Shown: positions 8,567 to 17,827, counted from the stretch's first letter. The stretch is 64,000 bases of DNA from Pseudonocardia autotrophica (GCF_000717175.1 NZ_JNYD01000001.1:248001-312000), one strand, 5' to 3'. Made by a program: numbers and translations. Notes: generated by a model not told the origin, from the sequence alone.

Positions 8567-9955
8567 GTGCTTCCAGACGCGGGGATCGTGCCCGCCGTCC
8601 CGGGGCCGGAGGGCGCTCGCGCGCACTCCGGGATCCCCGTGCAGGCGGGCCAGGGGGCGGAGCGGCCCGCGGCCGGTACCGAGCTGCGCAGCCGGGCGGA
8701 GGCCGAGGCGTACGTGGCCTCGGTCTGCTTCAAACACGGCCCCCCGCGGTACCTGGGCGTGGAGCTCGAGTGGCTCCTGCGCCCCGCCCGGCCCGCCGAC
8801 CCCGCCGACCTCGCCGACCTGCTCGGCGCGCTCGGCCCGCACGCCCCCGCCCCGCTCGTCCCCGGTTCCCCCGCCGCCCCGCTCCCGCACGGCTCGGTCG
8901 TCACCGTCGAGCCCGGCGGCCAGGTCGAGCTCGCCAGCCCGCCGATCGCCGGGCTCGGCCCCCTCGTCGCCGCCGTCGAGGCCGACTCCGCCGCCCTCCA
9001 CGCCCGGCTCGCCGCCCGCGGTCTGAGCCCCGAGCCCCGCGCCGCCGATCCCGTCCGGCCCGCGCGCCGGCTCCTGCAGCTCCCGCGCTACCGCGCCATG
9101 GAGCGCGCCTTCGACCGCTTCGGCCCGCACGGCCGCAGCGGCATGTGCTCCACGTCCGCGGTCCAGGTGGCGCTCGACGCGGGGGAGCGCACGGAGCTCC
9201 CCGCCCGCTGGGCGGCGCTGCACGACCTCGGCCCGGTCCTCGTGGCCGCCTTCGCCAACTCCCCGCTGCTGCACGGGCGGCGCACCGGCTGGAAGTCCAG
9301 CAGGCTGGCCGCCTGGCTGGCGCTCGACCCCGCCCGTACCGCCCCGCCGCCGTCCGTCGACGGCGACCCGGCCGGCGCCTGGGCCGAACGCGTGGTGGAC
9401 ACGCCGCTGCTGTGTGTGCGCGGCGCGGGCGAGTGGACCACGCCGGAGGGCGTGACCTTCGCCGACTGGGTCGAGGGCCGGCTGGACGGCCGGCGGCCGA
9501 CCGTCGCGGACCTCGAGTACCACATCTCCACGCTGTTCCCGCCGGTCCGCCCGCGCGGGTTCCTCGAGGTCCGGTACGTCGACGGGCAGCAGGGCGCGGA
9601 CTGGGCGCTCCCGGTGGCCGTGCTCGCCGCGCTCACCGCGCGGCCCGCCGTCGTCGACCGGGTCCGGGAGATCTGCGCCCCCACCCGGCTGCGCTGGACC
9701 TCCGCGGCCCGGCACGGCCTGGAGGACCGCGTCCTCGCCGCGGCCGCCGCCGAGGTGTTCGCGCTGGCCTGCGCGGAGCTGCCCGCGCTCGACCCGCCGC
9801 CGGGCCTGCTGTCCCGGCTGGTGGAGGTCACCGAACGCCGCGTCGCCGCGGGCCGCTGCCCCGCGGACGACCCGCTGCCCGGCGAGCCGCCCGCCGGCGG
9901 CCCCCTCGAGACCCTCGAGATCATCCCGTCCCCGACGGAGGGAGCACTCCCGTGA
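8567..9955 (+). CDS. egtA: EgtA, glutamate-cysteine ligase of ergothioneine synthesis
   Basis: A 462-residue GCS2-family ligase making gamma-glutamylcysteine, the sulfur donor for ergothioneine in the EgtB route. Family signatures include GVELEWLL near residue 65, VTVEPGGQVELAS, RSGMCSTSAVQVALDAG, and LEYHISTLFPPVRPRGFLEVRYVDGQ. Identity rests mainly on this homology plus position as the first gene of an egtABCD run. The GTG at 8567 is supported by a TAGCGT -10 hexamer at 8554-8559, placing transcription start at the codon itself (leaderless). About 30-50 N-terminal residues before RSRAEAEAYV look poorly conserved. The stop overlaps egtB by 4 bp. Confidence 0.9.
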   Translation: MLPDAGIVPAVPGPEGARAHSGIPVQAGQGAERPAAGTELRSRAEAEAYVASVCFKHGPPRYLGVELEWLLRPARPADPADLADLLGALGPHAPAPLVPGSPAAPLPHGSVVTVEPGGQVELASPPIAGLGPLVAAVEADSAALHARLAARGLSPEPRAADPVRPARRLLQLPRYRAMERAFDRFGPHGRSGMCSTSAVQVALDAGERTELPARWAALHDLGPVLVAAFANSPLLHGRRTGWKSSRLAAWLALDPARTAPPPSVDGDPAGAWAERVVDTPLLCVRGAGEWTTPEGVTFADWVEGRLDGRRPTVADLEYHISTLFPPVRPRGFLEVRYVDGQQGADWALPVAVLAALTARPAVVDRVREICAPTRLRWTSAARHGLEDRVLAAAAAEVFALACAELPALDPPPGLLSRLVEVTERRVAAGRCPADDPLPGEPPAGGPLETLEIIPSPTEGALP

Positions 9956-11322
9956 CGATCACGCCCGAGACCGACCCCTTCTGTACCCCGGAGCAGCTCC
10001 GCGGCCACGTCGCGGCGCTGCTCGACCGGTCCCGTACCCGCAGCACCGGCCTCACCGACGCCGTCGACGAGGGCGACCTCGTCGCGCAGCACTCGCCGCT
10101 GATGTCCCCGCTGGTGTGGGACCTCGCGCACATCGGCAGCCAGGAGGAGCTCTGGCTGGTCCGGGACGTCGGCGGCAGGGAGCCGCTGCGCCCGGAGATC
10201 GACGGGCTCTACGACGCGTTCCAGCACAGCCGCGCCAGCCGCATCGAGCTGCCCCTGCTCACCCCGGCCGAGGCCCGGCAGTACGTCGCCGAGGTGCGGG
10301 AGAAGGCGCTCGACGCGCTGGAGCGCAGCCCGCTGCGCGGCCGCCGGCTGGAGCACGAGGGCTTCGCCTTCGGCATGATCGTGCAGCACGAGCAGCAGCA
10401 CGACGAGACGATGCTGGCCACCCACCAGCTCCGGGCCGGGGCGCCGGTGCTGCAGGCGCCCGAGCCCCCGCCCGGGCGCCGGCTCGCCGCGCGCGAGGTG
10501 CTGGTGCCCGCGGGCGTGTCCATCCAGGGCACGTCCACCGAGCCGTGGGCGCTGGACAACGAGCGCCCGGCGCACGCCGTGTCGCTGCCGGCCTTCTGGA
10601 TCGACACCCACCCGGTGACCAACGGCGAGTACGTCGCGTTCGTCGAGGCCGGCGGGTACACCGACCCGCGGTGGTGGAGCGCGGAGGGCTGGCGGCACCG
10701 CACCGCCGAGGGCCTGGTCGCACCGCGGTTCTGGGAGCGGGACTCCGCGGGCGAGTGGTGGCGGCGGCGGTTCGGCGTGGTCGAGCGCGTGCCGGCGGAC
10801 GAGCCGGTGGTGCACGTCTGCTTCCACGAGGCCGCGGCGTACGCCCGGTGGGCCGGCAAGCGGCTGCCCACCGAGGCGGAGTGGGAGAAGGCCGCCCGCT
10901 TCGACCCGGCGACCGGGCGCAGCCGGCGCTATCCGTGGGGGGACGAGTCCCCGGCCGAGCGGCACGCCAACCTCGGCCAGCGCCACCTGCGTCCCGCCCC
11001 GGTCGGCGCCTACCCGGAGGGCGCGTCGCCGCTGGGCGTCGAGCAGCTGATCGGGGACGTGTGGGAGTGGTGCGACTCGGGTTGGCACCCGTATCCGGGG
11101 TTCGAGGCCTTCCCGTACCGCGAGTACTCCGAGGTGTTCTTCGGCGGCGACTACAAGGTCCTGCGCGGCGGCTCGTTCGGCACGGACCCGTCGGCGGTCC
11201 GGGCGACCTTCCGGAACTGGGACCATCCGGTCCGCCGGCAGATCTTCTCCGGCTTCCGCTGCGCGCGGGACGCCTCGCCCGCCGACACGGCCGACAGGGC
11301 CGACGCCGCCGGTCTGCCCTGA
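9952..11322 (+). CDS. egtB: EgtB, iron-dependent hercynine sulfoxide synthase
   Basis: A 456-residue enzyme joining hercynine and gamma-glutamylcysteine with O2. The N-terminal DinB-like domain carries the expected iron ligands: a His in WDLAHIGSQEELW (about residue 59-60) and the HEQQH pair at residues 146 and 150. The C-terminal formylglycine-generating-enzyme-like (SUMF1/C-type lectin) domain is clear from FWIDTHPVTNGEYVAFVEAG, RLPTEAEWEKAAR, DVWEWCDSGWHPYPGF and VLRGGSFGT. Length fits the family. It begins with GTG overlapping the egtA stop and is followed 3 nt later by egtC, so the operon is tightly coupled. Confidence 0.95.
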   Translation: MTITPETDPFCTPEQLRGHVAALLDRSRTRSTGLTDAVDEGDLVAQHSPLMSPLVWDLAHIGSQEELWLVRDVGGREPLRPEIDGLYDAFQHSRASRIELPLLTPAEARQYVAEVREKALDALERSPLRGRRLEHEGFAFGMIVQHEQQHDETMLATHQLRAGAPVLQAPEPPPGRRLAAREVLVPAGVSIQGTSTEPWALDNERPAHAVSLPAFWIDTHPVTNGEYVAFVEAGGYTDPRWWSAEGWRHRTAEGLVAPRFWERDSAGEWWRRRFGVVERVPADEPVVHVCFHEAAAYARWAGKRLPTEAEWEKAARFDPATGRSRRYPWGDESPAERHANLGQRHLRPAPVGAYPEGASPLGVEQLIGDVWEWCDSGWHPYPGFEAFPYREYSEVFFGGDYKVLRGGSFGTDPSAVRATFRNWDHPVRRQIFSGFRCARDASPADTADRADAAGLP

Positions 11323-11325
11323 CCG

Positions 11326-12156
11326 GTGTGCCGCCACCTGGCCCACCTGGGCCCGCCGACGACGCTGTCCGCGCTGCTGCTGGAGCCGCCGCACGGGCTG
11401 CTGCACCAGTCCTACGCCCCCGCCGACATGCGCGGCGGGGGCACCGTCAACGCGGACGGGTTCGGCGCGGGCTGGTACCCGCCGGGCGACCCGGGCGGCA
11501 ACGGCCACCCGTCCGAACCGGCCCGGTACCGCTCCGACCAGCCGATGTGGTCGGACGGTGCGTTCGCCTCGCTGGCCGCGGCCACCCGCAGCTCCGCGGT
11601 GCTCGCCGCGGTCCGGTCCGCGACCACGGGGATGCCGGTCACCAGCACCGCGGCCGCCCCGTTCGCCGAGGGCCGCTGGCTGTTCAGCCACAACGGCGTG
11701 GTGCGCGGGTGGCCCGGCGCGGTCGCGGACCTGGCCGCCGGGCTGCCCGTCGTCGACCTGCTGACCCTCGACGCCCCCACGGACTCGGCCCTGCTGTGGG
11801 CGCTGGTCCGGAACCGGCTGCGGGCGGGGGAGGACCCGGCGCGGGTGCTGCCCGACACCGTCCTCGCCGTCGAGGCCGCCGCGCCCGCGTCCCGGCTCAA
11901 CCTCCTGCTCACCGACGGCACCACGATCTGGGGCACGGCCTGGGACCACGCGCTGTCGGTGCGGGTCACGGACCGGGCCGCCACCGTGGCGTCGGAGCCG
12001 ATCGACACCGACCCGGGTTGGGAGCCCTTGCCGGACCGGCACCTCGTCGTCGCGACGCCGGGCCGGCTGGATCGGCGCCCGATCGGGCCCTCGAGCACCG
12101 ACCTCCCCACCGACACCGGGATCCCGGACCGCGGGACCCGCGCGCCCCACTCCTGA
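11326..12156 (+). CDS. egtC: EgtC, gamma-glutamyl hercynylcysteine sulfoxide hydrolase
   Basis: A 276-residue class-II (Ntn) glutamine-amidotransferase-like amidohydrolase that removes glutamate from the EgtB product. The second codon is the nucleophilic Cys (MCRHLAHLG after initiator removal). Other family features are NADGFGAGWY, the FSHNGVVRGWP strand and LLLTDGTTIWGTAWDHAL. The GTG start lies only 3 nt after the egtB stop, which places Cys at position 2 as the mechanism needs. The last 30 or so residues (PIGPSSTDLPTDTGIP onward) look disordered. Confidence 0.93.
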   Translation: MCRHLAHLGPPTTLSALLLEPPHGLLHQSYAPADMRGGGTVNADGFGAGWYPPGDPGGNGHPSEPARYRSDQPMWSDGAFASLAAATRSSAVLAAVRSATTGMPVTSTAAAPFAEGRWLFSHNGVVRGWPGAVADLAAGLPVVDLLTLDAPTDSALLWALVRNRLRAGEDPARVLPDTVLAVEAAAPASRLNLLLTDGTTIWGTAWDHALSVRVTDRAATVASEPIDTDPGWEPLPDRHLVVATPGRLDRRPIGPSSTDLPTDTGIPDRGTRAPHS

Positions 12157-12209
12157 GCAGGCCCCCTGCTCGACCGGGCCCGCCCGGACGCACCGCGAGG
12201 AGCACGATC

Positions 12210-13193
12210 ATGACCCGGCCGAACCGCCTGACCGAGCTCGACGTCCACCTCACCGCGGCCGACGCCGAGGCCGCCCTCCGGGCGGACGCCCGCGCCGGGC
12301 TCACCGCCGACCCCAAGGAGCTCCCGCCCAAGTACTTCTACGACGCCCGGGGCAGCGAGCTCTTCGAGGAGATCACCGAGCTCCCCGAGTACTACCCGAC
12401 ACGCACCGAGAGGGCCCTGCTCGAGGAGTCGGTCGCGGCGATCGCGGAGGCCTCCGGGGCGGACACGGTCGTCGAGCTCGGGTCGGGTTCGTCGGCCAAG
12501 ACCCGGCTGCTGCTCGACGCCTTCCGCGCGGCCGGCACCCTGCGCCGGTACGTCCCGCAGGACGTCAGCGAGGCGGCGCTGCGCGGGGCGCTCGACGCGC
12601 TCGCCGTCGAGTACCCCGACCTGGCGCTGCACGGCGTGGTCGGCGACTTCACGAAGGACCTCACCGCGCTGCCGACCGGCGGGCGTCGGATGATCGCCTT
12701 CCTCGGCGGCACGATCGGCAACCTGCGGCCCGCGGAGCGCACGGCGTTCCTCGCGCACGTCCGCTCGGTGCTCGAGCCCGGCGAGCAGCTGCTGCTCGGC
12801 ACCGGTCTGGTGATCGACGAGCCCACCCTGCTCGCCGCCTACGACGACACCGCGGGCGTCACCGCGGAGTTCAACCGCAACGTCCTGCACGTGCTCAACC
12901 GCGAGCTGCGCGCCGACTTCCTCCCCGAGGCGTTCTCGCACGTCGCGGCCTGGGACGCCGAGCACGAGTGGATCGAGATGCGGCTGCGGGCGGAGAAGGA
13001 CATGCGGGTGTGGGTGGAGGAGCTGGACCTCGCGGTCGACTTCGCCGAGGGCGAGGAGATGCGCACGGAGATCTCGGCCAAGTTCCGGCCCGCCGGCGTG
13101 CGGGAGATGCTGGCCGAGGCGGGCTTCGACCTGGGTCGCTGGTGGGCCGACGAGGACCGCCGCTTCGCCCTCTCCCTGGCCACAGCCGTCTGA
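12210..13193 (+). CDS. egtD: EgtD, histidine N-alpha-methyltransferase
   Basis: A 327-residue SAM-dependent enzyme that trimethylates histidine to hercynine, the first committed step. Signatures include the family opening PPKYFYDARGSELFEEITELPEYYPTRTE region (residues about 34-62), the SAM-binding loop VVELGSGSSAKTR, and GGTIGNLRP with the substrate-binding segment near EFNRNVLHVLNRELRADF. ATG 12210 has GAGGAG upstream. It is separated from egtC by 53 nt, a wider gap than elsewhere in the operon. No egtE (PLP C-S lyase) follows; the next gene belongs to an unrelated ABC system. Confidence 0.95.
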   Translation: MTRPNRLTELDVHLTAADAEAALRADARAGLTADPKELPPKYFYDARGSELFEEITELPEYYPTRTERALLEESVAAIAEASGADTVVELGSGSSAKTRLLLDAFRAAGTLRRYVPQDVSEAALRGALDALAVEYPDLALHGVVGDFTKDLTALPTGGRRMIAFLGGTIGNLRPAERTAFLAHVRSVLEPGEQLLLGTGLVIDEPTLLAAYDDTAGVTAEFNRNVLHVLNRELRADFLPEAFSHVAAWDAEHEWIEMRLRAEKDMRVWVEELDLAVDFAEGEEMRTEISAKFRPAGVREMLAEAGFDLGRWWADEDRRFALSLATAV

Positions 13194-13195
13194 AC

Positions 13196-13258
13196 CGCAG
13201 TAGGGAACCATAACGCGACTTCAGGCCGCTTTCTGGCGCGTCATGGTTCCCTACTGCG
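13196..13258. repeat. palindromic intergenic element, family B
   Basis: CGCAGTAGGGAACCAT plus AACGCG pairs with CGCGTC plus ATGGTTCCCTACTGCG: 22-bp arms with one mismatch around a 19-nt centre, starting 2 bp after the egtD stop. The core GGAACCATAAnGCG is shared with four copies at 39413-39550. A degraded copy (ATGGCTCCATGGTGCG) follows near 13283. It may terminate the egt operon. Confidence 0.8.
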
Positions 13259-13364
13259 TTCTCGGCGGCCGGTGTGACGCGTCATGGCTCCATGGTGCGC
13301 TCTCGCTCTGCGTGATCGGTCCTTACTGGATAGTGTTCGCCCCACCGAGGCGGGGGAGGGCGGC

Positions 13365-14690
13365 ATGCAGCTGTCGCGGCGCGAGGTGCTGCGTCTCGGG
13401 CTGGGTGCGGCCGCGACCGGTCTGCTCGCCGGCTGCGCGCTCGACACCACCGGCGCCCCCGGGTCCCGAGGATCGGACGGCCTGGTCTTCTACTCGACCC
13501 AGCTGGCGACGACCGAGGAGGCCGAGGCCGTCCGGCGGCAGATCCTCGCCGGGTTCCCGCGCGAGGTGCAGTTCGCCGGCGACAGCTCGGCCACCAAGAT
13601 GTTCGACCGGGTCCGTGCCGACGCGCGGGCCGGCTCCTCGAGCATCGCGCTGCTCGGGGCACTGCACGGCGAGTTCGCCACGCTGGCGAAGGAGGGCCTG
13701 CTCCGGGACATGACGGACGTCGTCGAGCAGCTCGGCGACCGCGGGTTCACCCGCCAGTACCTCGACCTCGCCCGCATCGACGGCCGGTACGCCTTCGTCC
13801 CGTGGATCTCGGCCAGCTACATCATGGCCGCCCGCCGCGAGGCGCTGCAGTTCCTGCCCGCCGGCGCCGATCTGCAGGCGCTCACCTACACCCAGCTGCT
13901 GGACTGGACGCGGGCGATCCAGCTGGCCACCGGTTCGCCGCGGTTCGGGCTGCCCGCGGGCGAGAACGGTCTGCTCAAGCGGTTCCTGCAGGGCTACGCG
14001 TACCCGAGCTTCACCGGCGGGGTGAACACCACCTTCGCGAGCGCCGACGCCGCCGCGATGTGGGAGTGGCTCCGCGCGATCTGGGGCACCGCGAACCCGC
14101 AGTCCGTGACCTACGGCTTCATGCAGGAACCGCTGCTCTCCGGTGAGGTGTGGGTGGCGTGGGACCACGCCGTCCGGCTGGTGGACGCGCTGCAGACCCG
14201 GCCGGACGACATCGTCTCCTTCCCCGCGCCCACCGGGCCGAGGGGACTGGGCTACCTCCCCGTGCTCGGCGGCCTGTCGATCCCGAAGGCGGTCGCCGAC
14301 CCGCAGCCGTCGATCGAGCTGATCCGGCACCTCACCGATCCCGCGCGGGTCTCCACCACGCTGCGGACCGTGGCGTGGTTCCCGCCGCAGGACCTGGCGG
14401 CGATCCCGGGCGGGCTGCCGCCGGGTGTCGGGCAGGAGGCGGAGACGCTGCAGCGGATGGTCGGCACCCCCGGGGCCGTGGCGTCGTCGCTCGCGGTCGG
14501 GCTCGGCGGGCAGAGCGGCACCTACGACAAGGTGTTCACGGACGCGTTCCGTTCGATCGTGCTCGACGGCGGCGACGTCCGGGGCGTGCTCGCCACCCAG
14601 GCCGCCGCGCTGCAGGGCGTGCTCGACAGCGCTCAGGCCGCCTGCTGGGCGCCGGACCCGGTGGGCGAGGGGGTGTGTCGCGTTGGCTGA
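13365..14690 (+). CDS. ABC importer substrate-binding lipoprotein (sugar type)
   Basis: A 441-residue family 1-type extracellular solute-binding protein. It opens with a twin-arginine-like signal (SRREVLRLG), a short hydrophobic core and the lipobox LLAGC, so Cys 24 or so should be lipidated and the protein tethered to the outer face of the membrane. The mature part shows typical elements: the FYSTQLATTEEAEAVRRQI lead strand, ADARAGSSSIALLGALHGEF, and GGLSIPKAVADPQPSIELIRHLTDP near the C-terminus. ATG 13365 is chosen because GGGGGAGG precedes it at the right distance; a longer frame from 13284 would bury the signal peptide. First gene of an importer operon that ends in a glycoside hydrolase. 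Confidence 0.88.
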   Translation: MQLSRREVLRLGLGAAATGLLAGCALDTTGAPGSRGSDGLVFYSTQLATTEEAEAVRRQILAGFPREVQFAGDSSATKMFDRVRADARAGSSSIALLGALHGEFATLAKEGLLRDMTDVVEQLGDRGFTRQYLDLARIDGRYAFVPWISASYIMAARREALQFLPAGADLQALTYTQLLDWTRAIQLATGSPRFGLPAGENGLLKRFLQGYAYPSFTGGVNTTFASADAAAMWEWLRAIWGTANPQSVTYGFMQEPLLSGEVWVAWDHAVRLVDALQTRPDDIVSFPAPTGPRGLGYLPVLGGLSIPKAVADPQPSIELIRHLTDPARVSTTLRTVAWFPPQDLAAIPGGLPPGVGQEAETLQRMVGTPGAVASSLAVGLGGQSGTYDKVFTDAFRSIVLDGGDVRGVLATQAAALQGVLDSAQAACWAPDPVGEGVCRVG

Positions 14691-15582
14691 GGCGGTGACC
14701 GAGGCCCCGGTGGTCGCGGCGGAGCGCCGTGGCGGGCCGCAGCGCTGGCTGCCGTACCTGCTGCTCGCGCCCAGCGTCGCCTACCTGCTGATCTTCTTCG
14801 CGTCGCCGATGATCCAGGCGTTCGGGCTCGCGTTCACCAGCACGACGGGGGAGTGGGGGCTCGGGTCGATCCGGGCGATGCTCGGCGACGACCGCTTCTG
14901 GCCCGCCGTGTGGACCACGGTGATCCTGCTCGTGGTGCTGCTTCCGCTGCAGTTCGCGCTGGCCATGGCGATGTCGATGGTGATCACCTCGCGGCTGCGG
15001 GGATCGGGCCTCTGGCTCTACGTGTTCCTGCTGCCGCTCGGCGTCAGCGAGCTCGGGGCCGGCATCCTCTGGTACTCGATCTTCGTCGAGCAGGGTTGGC
15101 TCAACACCGTGCTGCAGTCCCTCGGACTGATCGACCGGCCGGTGATCTGGCTGGACTACCGCGAGCCGTGGCGGGTGATCGGCACGATCGTGGTCGCCGA
15201 GGCGTGGCGGTCCACCTCGCTGATCGTGATCATCCTGGTCGGCGGGCTGCGCGCCATCCCGCGGGACTACCTGGAGGCCGCCGACGTCTTCCACGCCGGG
15301 CCGTGGCAGCGGATGCGGCACGTGGTGCTGCCGATGATGCGCCCGACGATCCGGACGGCGCTCATCGTGCGGACGGTGCTCGCCTTCGAGGTGTTCGCCA
15401 CCGTGATCGCTTTGGGCGGCACGGGCACGGACGTCCTCGCCACCCAGGCCAACCGCGCCTACACCGAGTACCAGGACGCGCACCTGGCCTCGGCCTACGG
15501 GCTGGTCATCCTGCTGGTCTCGCTGGTGGCGGTCGGGATCATCCTGGTCGCGCTGCCCACCCGGAAGGAGCGCGGCGAGTGA
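14683..15582 (+). CDS. ABC sugar importer permease 1
   Basis: About 299 residues with six predicted membrane helices (YLLLAPSVAYLLIFFASPMI first) and the permease EAA loop DYLEAADVFHAGPWQRMRHVVLP that docks to the ATPase. This is the MalF/UgpA-type partner. The likely start is TTG 14683, overlapping the binding-protein stop by 8 bp with a G-rich Shine-Dalgarno before it; GTG 14695 is the alternative. It ends in a GTGA overlap with permease 2. Confidence 0.87.
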   Translation: MAEAVTEAPVVAAERRGGPQRWLPYLLLAPSVAYLLIFFASPMIQAFGLAFTSTTGEWGLGSIRAMLGDDRFWPAVWTTVILLVVLLPLQFALAMAMSMVITSRLRGSGLWLYVFLLPLGVSELGAGILWYSIFVEQGWLNTVLQSLGLIDRPVIWLDYREPWRVIGTIVVAEAWRSTSLIVIILVGGLRAIPRDYLEAADVFHAGPWQRMRHVVLPMMRPTIRTALIVRTVLAFEVFATVIALGGTGTDVLATQANRAYTEYQDAHLASAYGLVILLVSLVAVGIILVALPTRKERGE

Positions 15583-16382
15583 CCGCGCGGCGCGTCCTCG
15601 GTTACGGCGGGGCGGTCCTGCTGGCCGGCTGGGTCCTCGTGCCGATCTGGTTCGTGGTCGTCGGGGCGTTCAGCACGGCCGACGCCGTCTACTCCTACCC
15701 GCTCGCCGCCTGGCCGGACTGGTCGCTGGAGTCGATGCGGTTCTTCGTGACCTCCGCGGGCGTGCCGCAGGCGCTGCTGTCCAGCGTGATCGTCGCGGTG
15801 CTCACCGGCGTGGTCACCCTGCTCCTCGCCGCGCCCGCGGGCTACGCCCTGGCCCGGTTCGTCTTCCCCGGGGCGGACGCCTACCGGCTGGCCGTGCTGT
15901 CCACGCGCGCGTTCCCCGTGGTCGTCCTGTCCATCCCGCTGGCCGTGTTCTTCCTGCAGTGGGGGATCTACGACACCGTCTGGGGCGTCGCGCTGATGCA
16001 CACCGCGCTGGCGCTGCCCTTCGTGGTGCTCATGGTGAGCGCCGTGTTCGCCGGGGTGCCCGTGGACCTGGAGGAGGCCGCCCAGGTCTTCGGCTGCAGC
16101 CGGTTCGGCGCCTTCCGCCGGGCCGTGGTGCCCAACGCCGCCCCCGGGCTCGCCGCCGCCGCGACCTTCGCCGTGCTGCTCAGCTACAACGAGGTCTTCG
16201 CCGCCTCCATCCTCACCCTCCAGCAGCCCACGCTGCCGGTCTTCGTGCTCACCGGCCTGACCCAGGCGCCGCTGCCCTTCCGCTACGCGGGCGCGCTGTT
16301 CCTGCTGGCCCCGGCCTTCCTGTTCATCCTGCTGATCCGGCGCCGGCTGCTCGGCGTCGGCGGCGGCCCGACGCTGCGGTAG
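15579..16382 (+). CDS. ABC sugar importer permease 2
   Basis: A 267-residue MalG/UgpE-type permease with six predicted helices and the EAA motif DLEEAAQVFGCSRFGAFRRAVVPN. GTG 15579 overlaps the previous stop by 4 bp, implying coupled translation and a heterodimeric membrane channel with permease 1. The ATPase gene follows after 11 nt. Confidence 0.88.
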   Translation: MTARRVLGYGGAVLLAGWVLVPIWFVVVGAFSTADAVYSYPLAAWPDWSLESMRFFVTSAGVPQALLSSVIVAVLTGVVTLLLAAPAGYALARFVFPGADAYRLAVLSTRAFPVVVLSIPLAVFFLQWGIYDTVWGVALMHTALALPFVVLMVSAVFAGVPVDLEEAAQVFGCSRFGAFRRAVVPNAAPGLAAAATFAVLLSYNEVFAASILTLQQPTLPVFVLTGLTQAPLPFRYAGALFLLAPAFLFILLIRRRLLGVGGGPTLR

Positions 16383-16393
16383 AGGAGCATCCG

Positions 16394-17515
16394 TTGTCCG
16401 ACATCCGGCTCACCGGGATCACGAAGCGGTACACGCGCCACGCCGCCCCTGCCGTCGACGACGTGTCCGTGACCGTCCGCGACGGGGAGTTCTTCGTGCT
16501 CCTCGGCCCGTCCGGCTGCGGCAAGACGACTCTGCTCCGCACGATCGCCGGCCTCGAGCAGGCCGACGCCGGCACCGTCCACCTGGGCGACCGGGACGTC
16601 ACCGGGCTGCCGCCGCGCCGGCGCGACATCGCCATGGTCTTCCAGGGCTACGCCGTGTTCCCGCACCTCACCGTGGCCGAGAACATCGGTTTCGGGCTCG
16701 CCATGCGCAAGGCGCCGAAGCAGGAGATCGCCGAGGCCGTGGAGTACGCCGCGGGTCTCGTCCGGCTCGACGACGTCCTCGACCGCTACCCCTCCGCCCT
16801 GTCCGGCGGGCAGCGGCAGCGGGTCGCCGTGGCGCGGGCCGTCGCCGTCCGCCCCAGCGTGCTGCTGATGGACGAGCCGCTGTCGAACCTCGACGCCCTG
16901 CTCCGGCTGAGCTTCCGCTCCGACCTCAAGGCGCTGGCCAAGGAGCTCAACACCACGATCGTCTACGTCACCCACGACCAGGTGGAGGCGCTCTCGCTGG
17001 GCGACCGGGTCGCGGTGATGCGTGCCGGCGAGATCGTGCAGTGCGGCACGCCGATGGAGGTCTACGACCGGCCCGCCACCCGGTTCGTCGGCGGCTTCCT
17101 CGGTACCCCGCCCATGAACCTGCTCCCGGTCCGGCGCGCGCAGGACGGGTGGACAGCGGCCGGCGAGCCCTTCGCCGTGCCCGAGGAGCACGCCGACCGC
17201 GTCGGCGACGAGCTGTGGGCCGGGATCCGCGCCGAGAACATCGAGCCCTCGACGACCGAGGTGCCCGGGGCGCTGCCCGCGCGCGTCCGGCTCGTCGAGC
17301 CGCTGGGGTCGCAGCTGCTCGTGTCCGTGACGGTGGGGGACGAGAGCGTGAAGCTCCTCACGCCGACCGACTTCCCGGCCGGCGACGACAGCCGGCTGTG
17401 GCTGCGCGTGCCCCCGGAGCGGGTGCGCTGGTTCGACCCGGCGAGCGAGCGCGCCCTCGACGGGACCGACCGCGCCGGGACCGACCGCGCCGGCGCCGCC
17501 GTGAGCAGCGGCTGA
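16394..17515 (+). CDS. ABC sugar importer ATPase (MalK/UgpC type)
   Basis: A 373-residue ATPase. Walker A GPSGCGKTT is near residue 38, the Q-loop is MVFQGYAVFPHLTV, the signature LSGGQRQR, Walker B VLLMDEPLSNLD, and the H-loop TIVYVTHDQVEA. A C-terminal OB-fold (TOBE) regulatory domain follows (WAGIRAENIEPS, VRLVEPLGSQLLVSVTV), as in carbohydrate importers. The start is TTG 16394 with AGAGGAG at 16381-16387. A repeated TDRAGTDRAG motif lies at the extreme C-terminus. Having a dedicated ATPase within the operon makes this a self-contained importer. Confidence 0.9.
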   Translation: MSDIRLTGITKRYTRHAAPAVDDVSVTVRDGEFFVLLGPSGCGKTTLLRTIAGLEQADAGTVHLGDRDVTGLPPRRRDIAMVFQGYAVFPHLTVAENIGFGLAMRKAPKQEIAEAVEYAAGLVRLDDVLDRYPSALSGGQRQRVAVARAVAVRPSVLLMDEPLSNLDALLRLSFRSDLKALAKELNTTIVYVTHDQVEALSLGDRVAVMRAGEIVQCGTPMEVYDRPATRFVGGFLGTPPMNLLPVRRAQDGWTAAGEPFAVPEEHADRVGDELWAGIRAENIEPSTTEVPGALPARVRLVEPLGSQLLVSVTVGDESVKLLTPTDFPAGDDSRLWLRVPPERVRWFDPASERALDGTDRAGTDRAGAAVSSG

Positions 17516-17526
17516 GCACCTTTCCG

Positions 17527-17544
17527 TCCGGTGTCCACACCGGA
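17527..17544 (+). terminator. short hairpin after ABC ATPase
   Basis: TCCGGTG (17527-17533) and CACCGGA (17538-17544) form a 7-bp stem with a TCCA loop, 12 bp after the ATPase stop. Weak for a full terminator; it may only attenuate read-through into the hydrolase gene. Confidence 0.4.
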
Positions 17545-17737
17545 TTGTGCGGTGACCGGGCGTAACGCGCCGGAATCGTGACCCGAGTACAGGGAAACGA
17601 TTCGTCCCTTCCGGCGCGGCCCATCCCCGCCGCAGGTCGACGCATCGTGACGCCGCCCTGCTCGTTGACCACCCGTACCGGTGACCCGGACGGCGTAAGG
17701 CCTCTGCGGCGACCCCGATGGAGCGAGCGGCGAGGTA

Positions 17738-17766
17738 TTGAGCGGTCGGATACCCGTTGTTACTCT
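17738..17766 (+). promoter_or_regulatory. possible promoter for the glycoside hydrolase
   Basis: TTGAGC (17738-17743) and TACTCT (17761-17766) are 17 bp apart, a reasonable -35/-10 pair about 60 bp before the hydrolase start. The 312-bp gap 17516-17827 otherwise shows only the small hairpin at its left end and no gene. Confidence 0.4.
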
Positions 17767-17827
17767 GCAGTTAAGTACCGCTGATACCGATGAGGCGTGG
17801 ATTTACGCCGGAAGGAAGCACATCCCC

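Noticed and set aside
9088..12150. A 1020-codon minus-strand frame over egtA-egtC
   Set aside because: Lies wholly antisense to well-supported egt genes and has the Arg/Gly/Val-rich composition of a GC-rich shadow frame.
13259..13364. Short coding region before the substrate-binding protein (frame from 13284)
   Set aside because: Using ATG 13284 would put 27 residues before a twin-arginine lipoprotein signal; the Shine-Dalgarno and signal peptide support ATG 13365.
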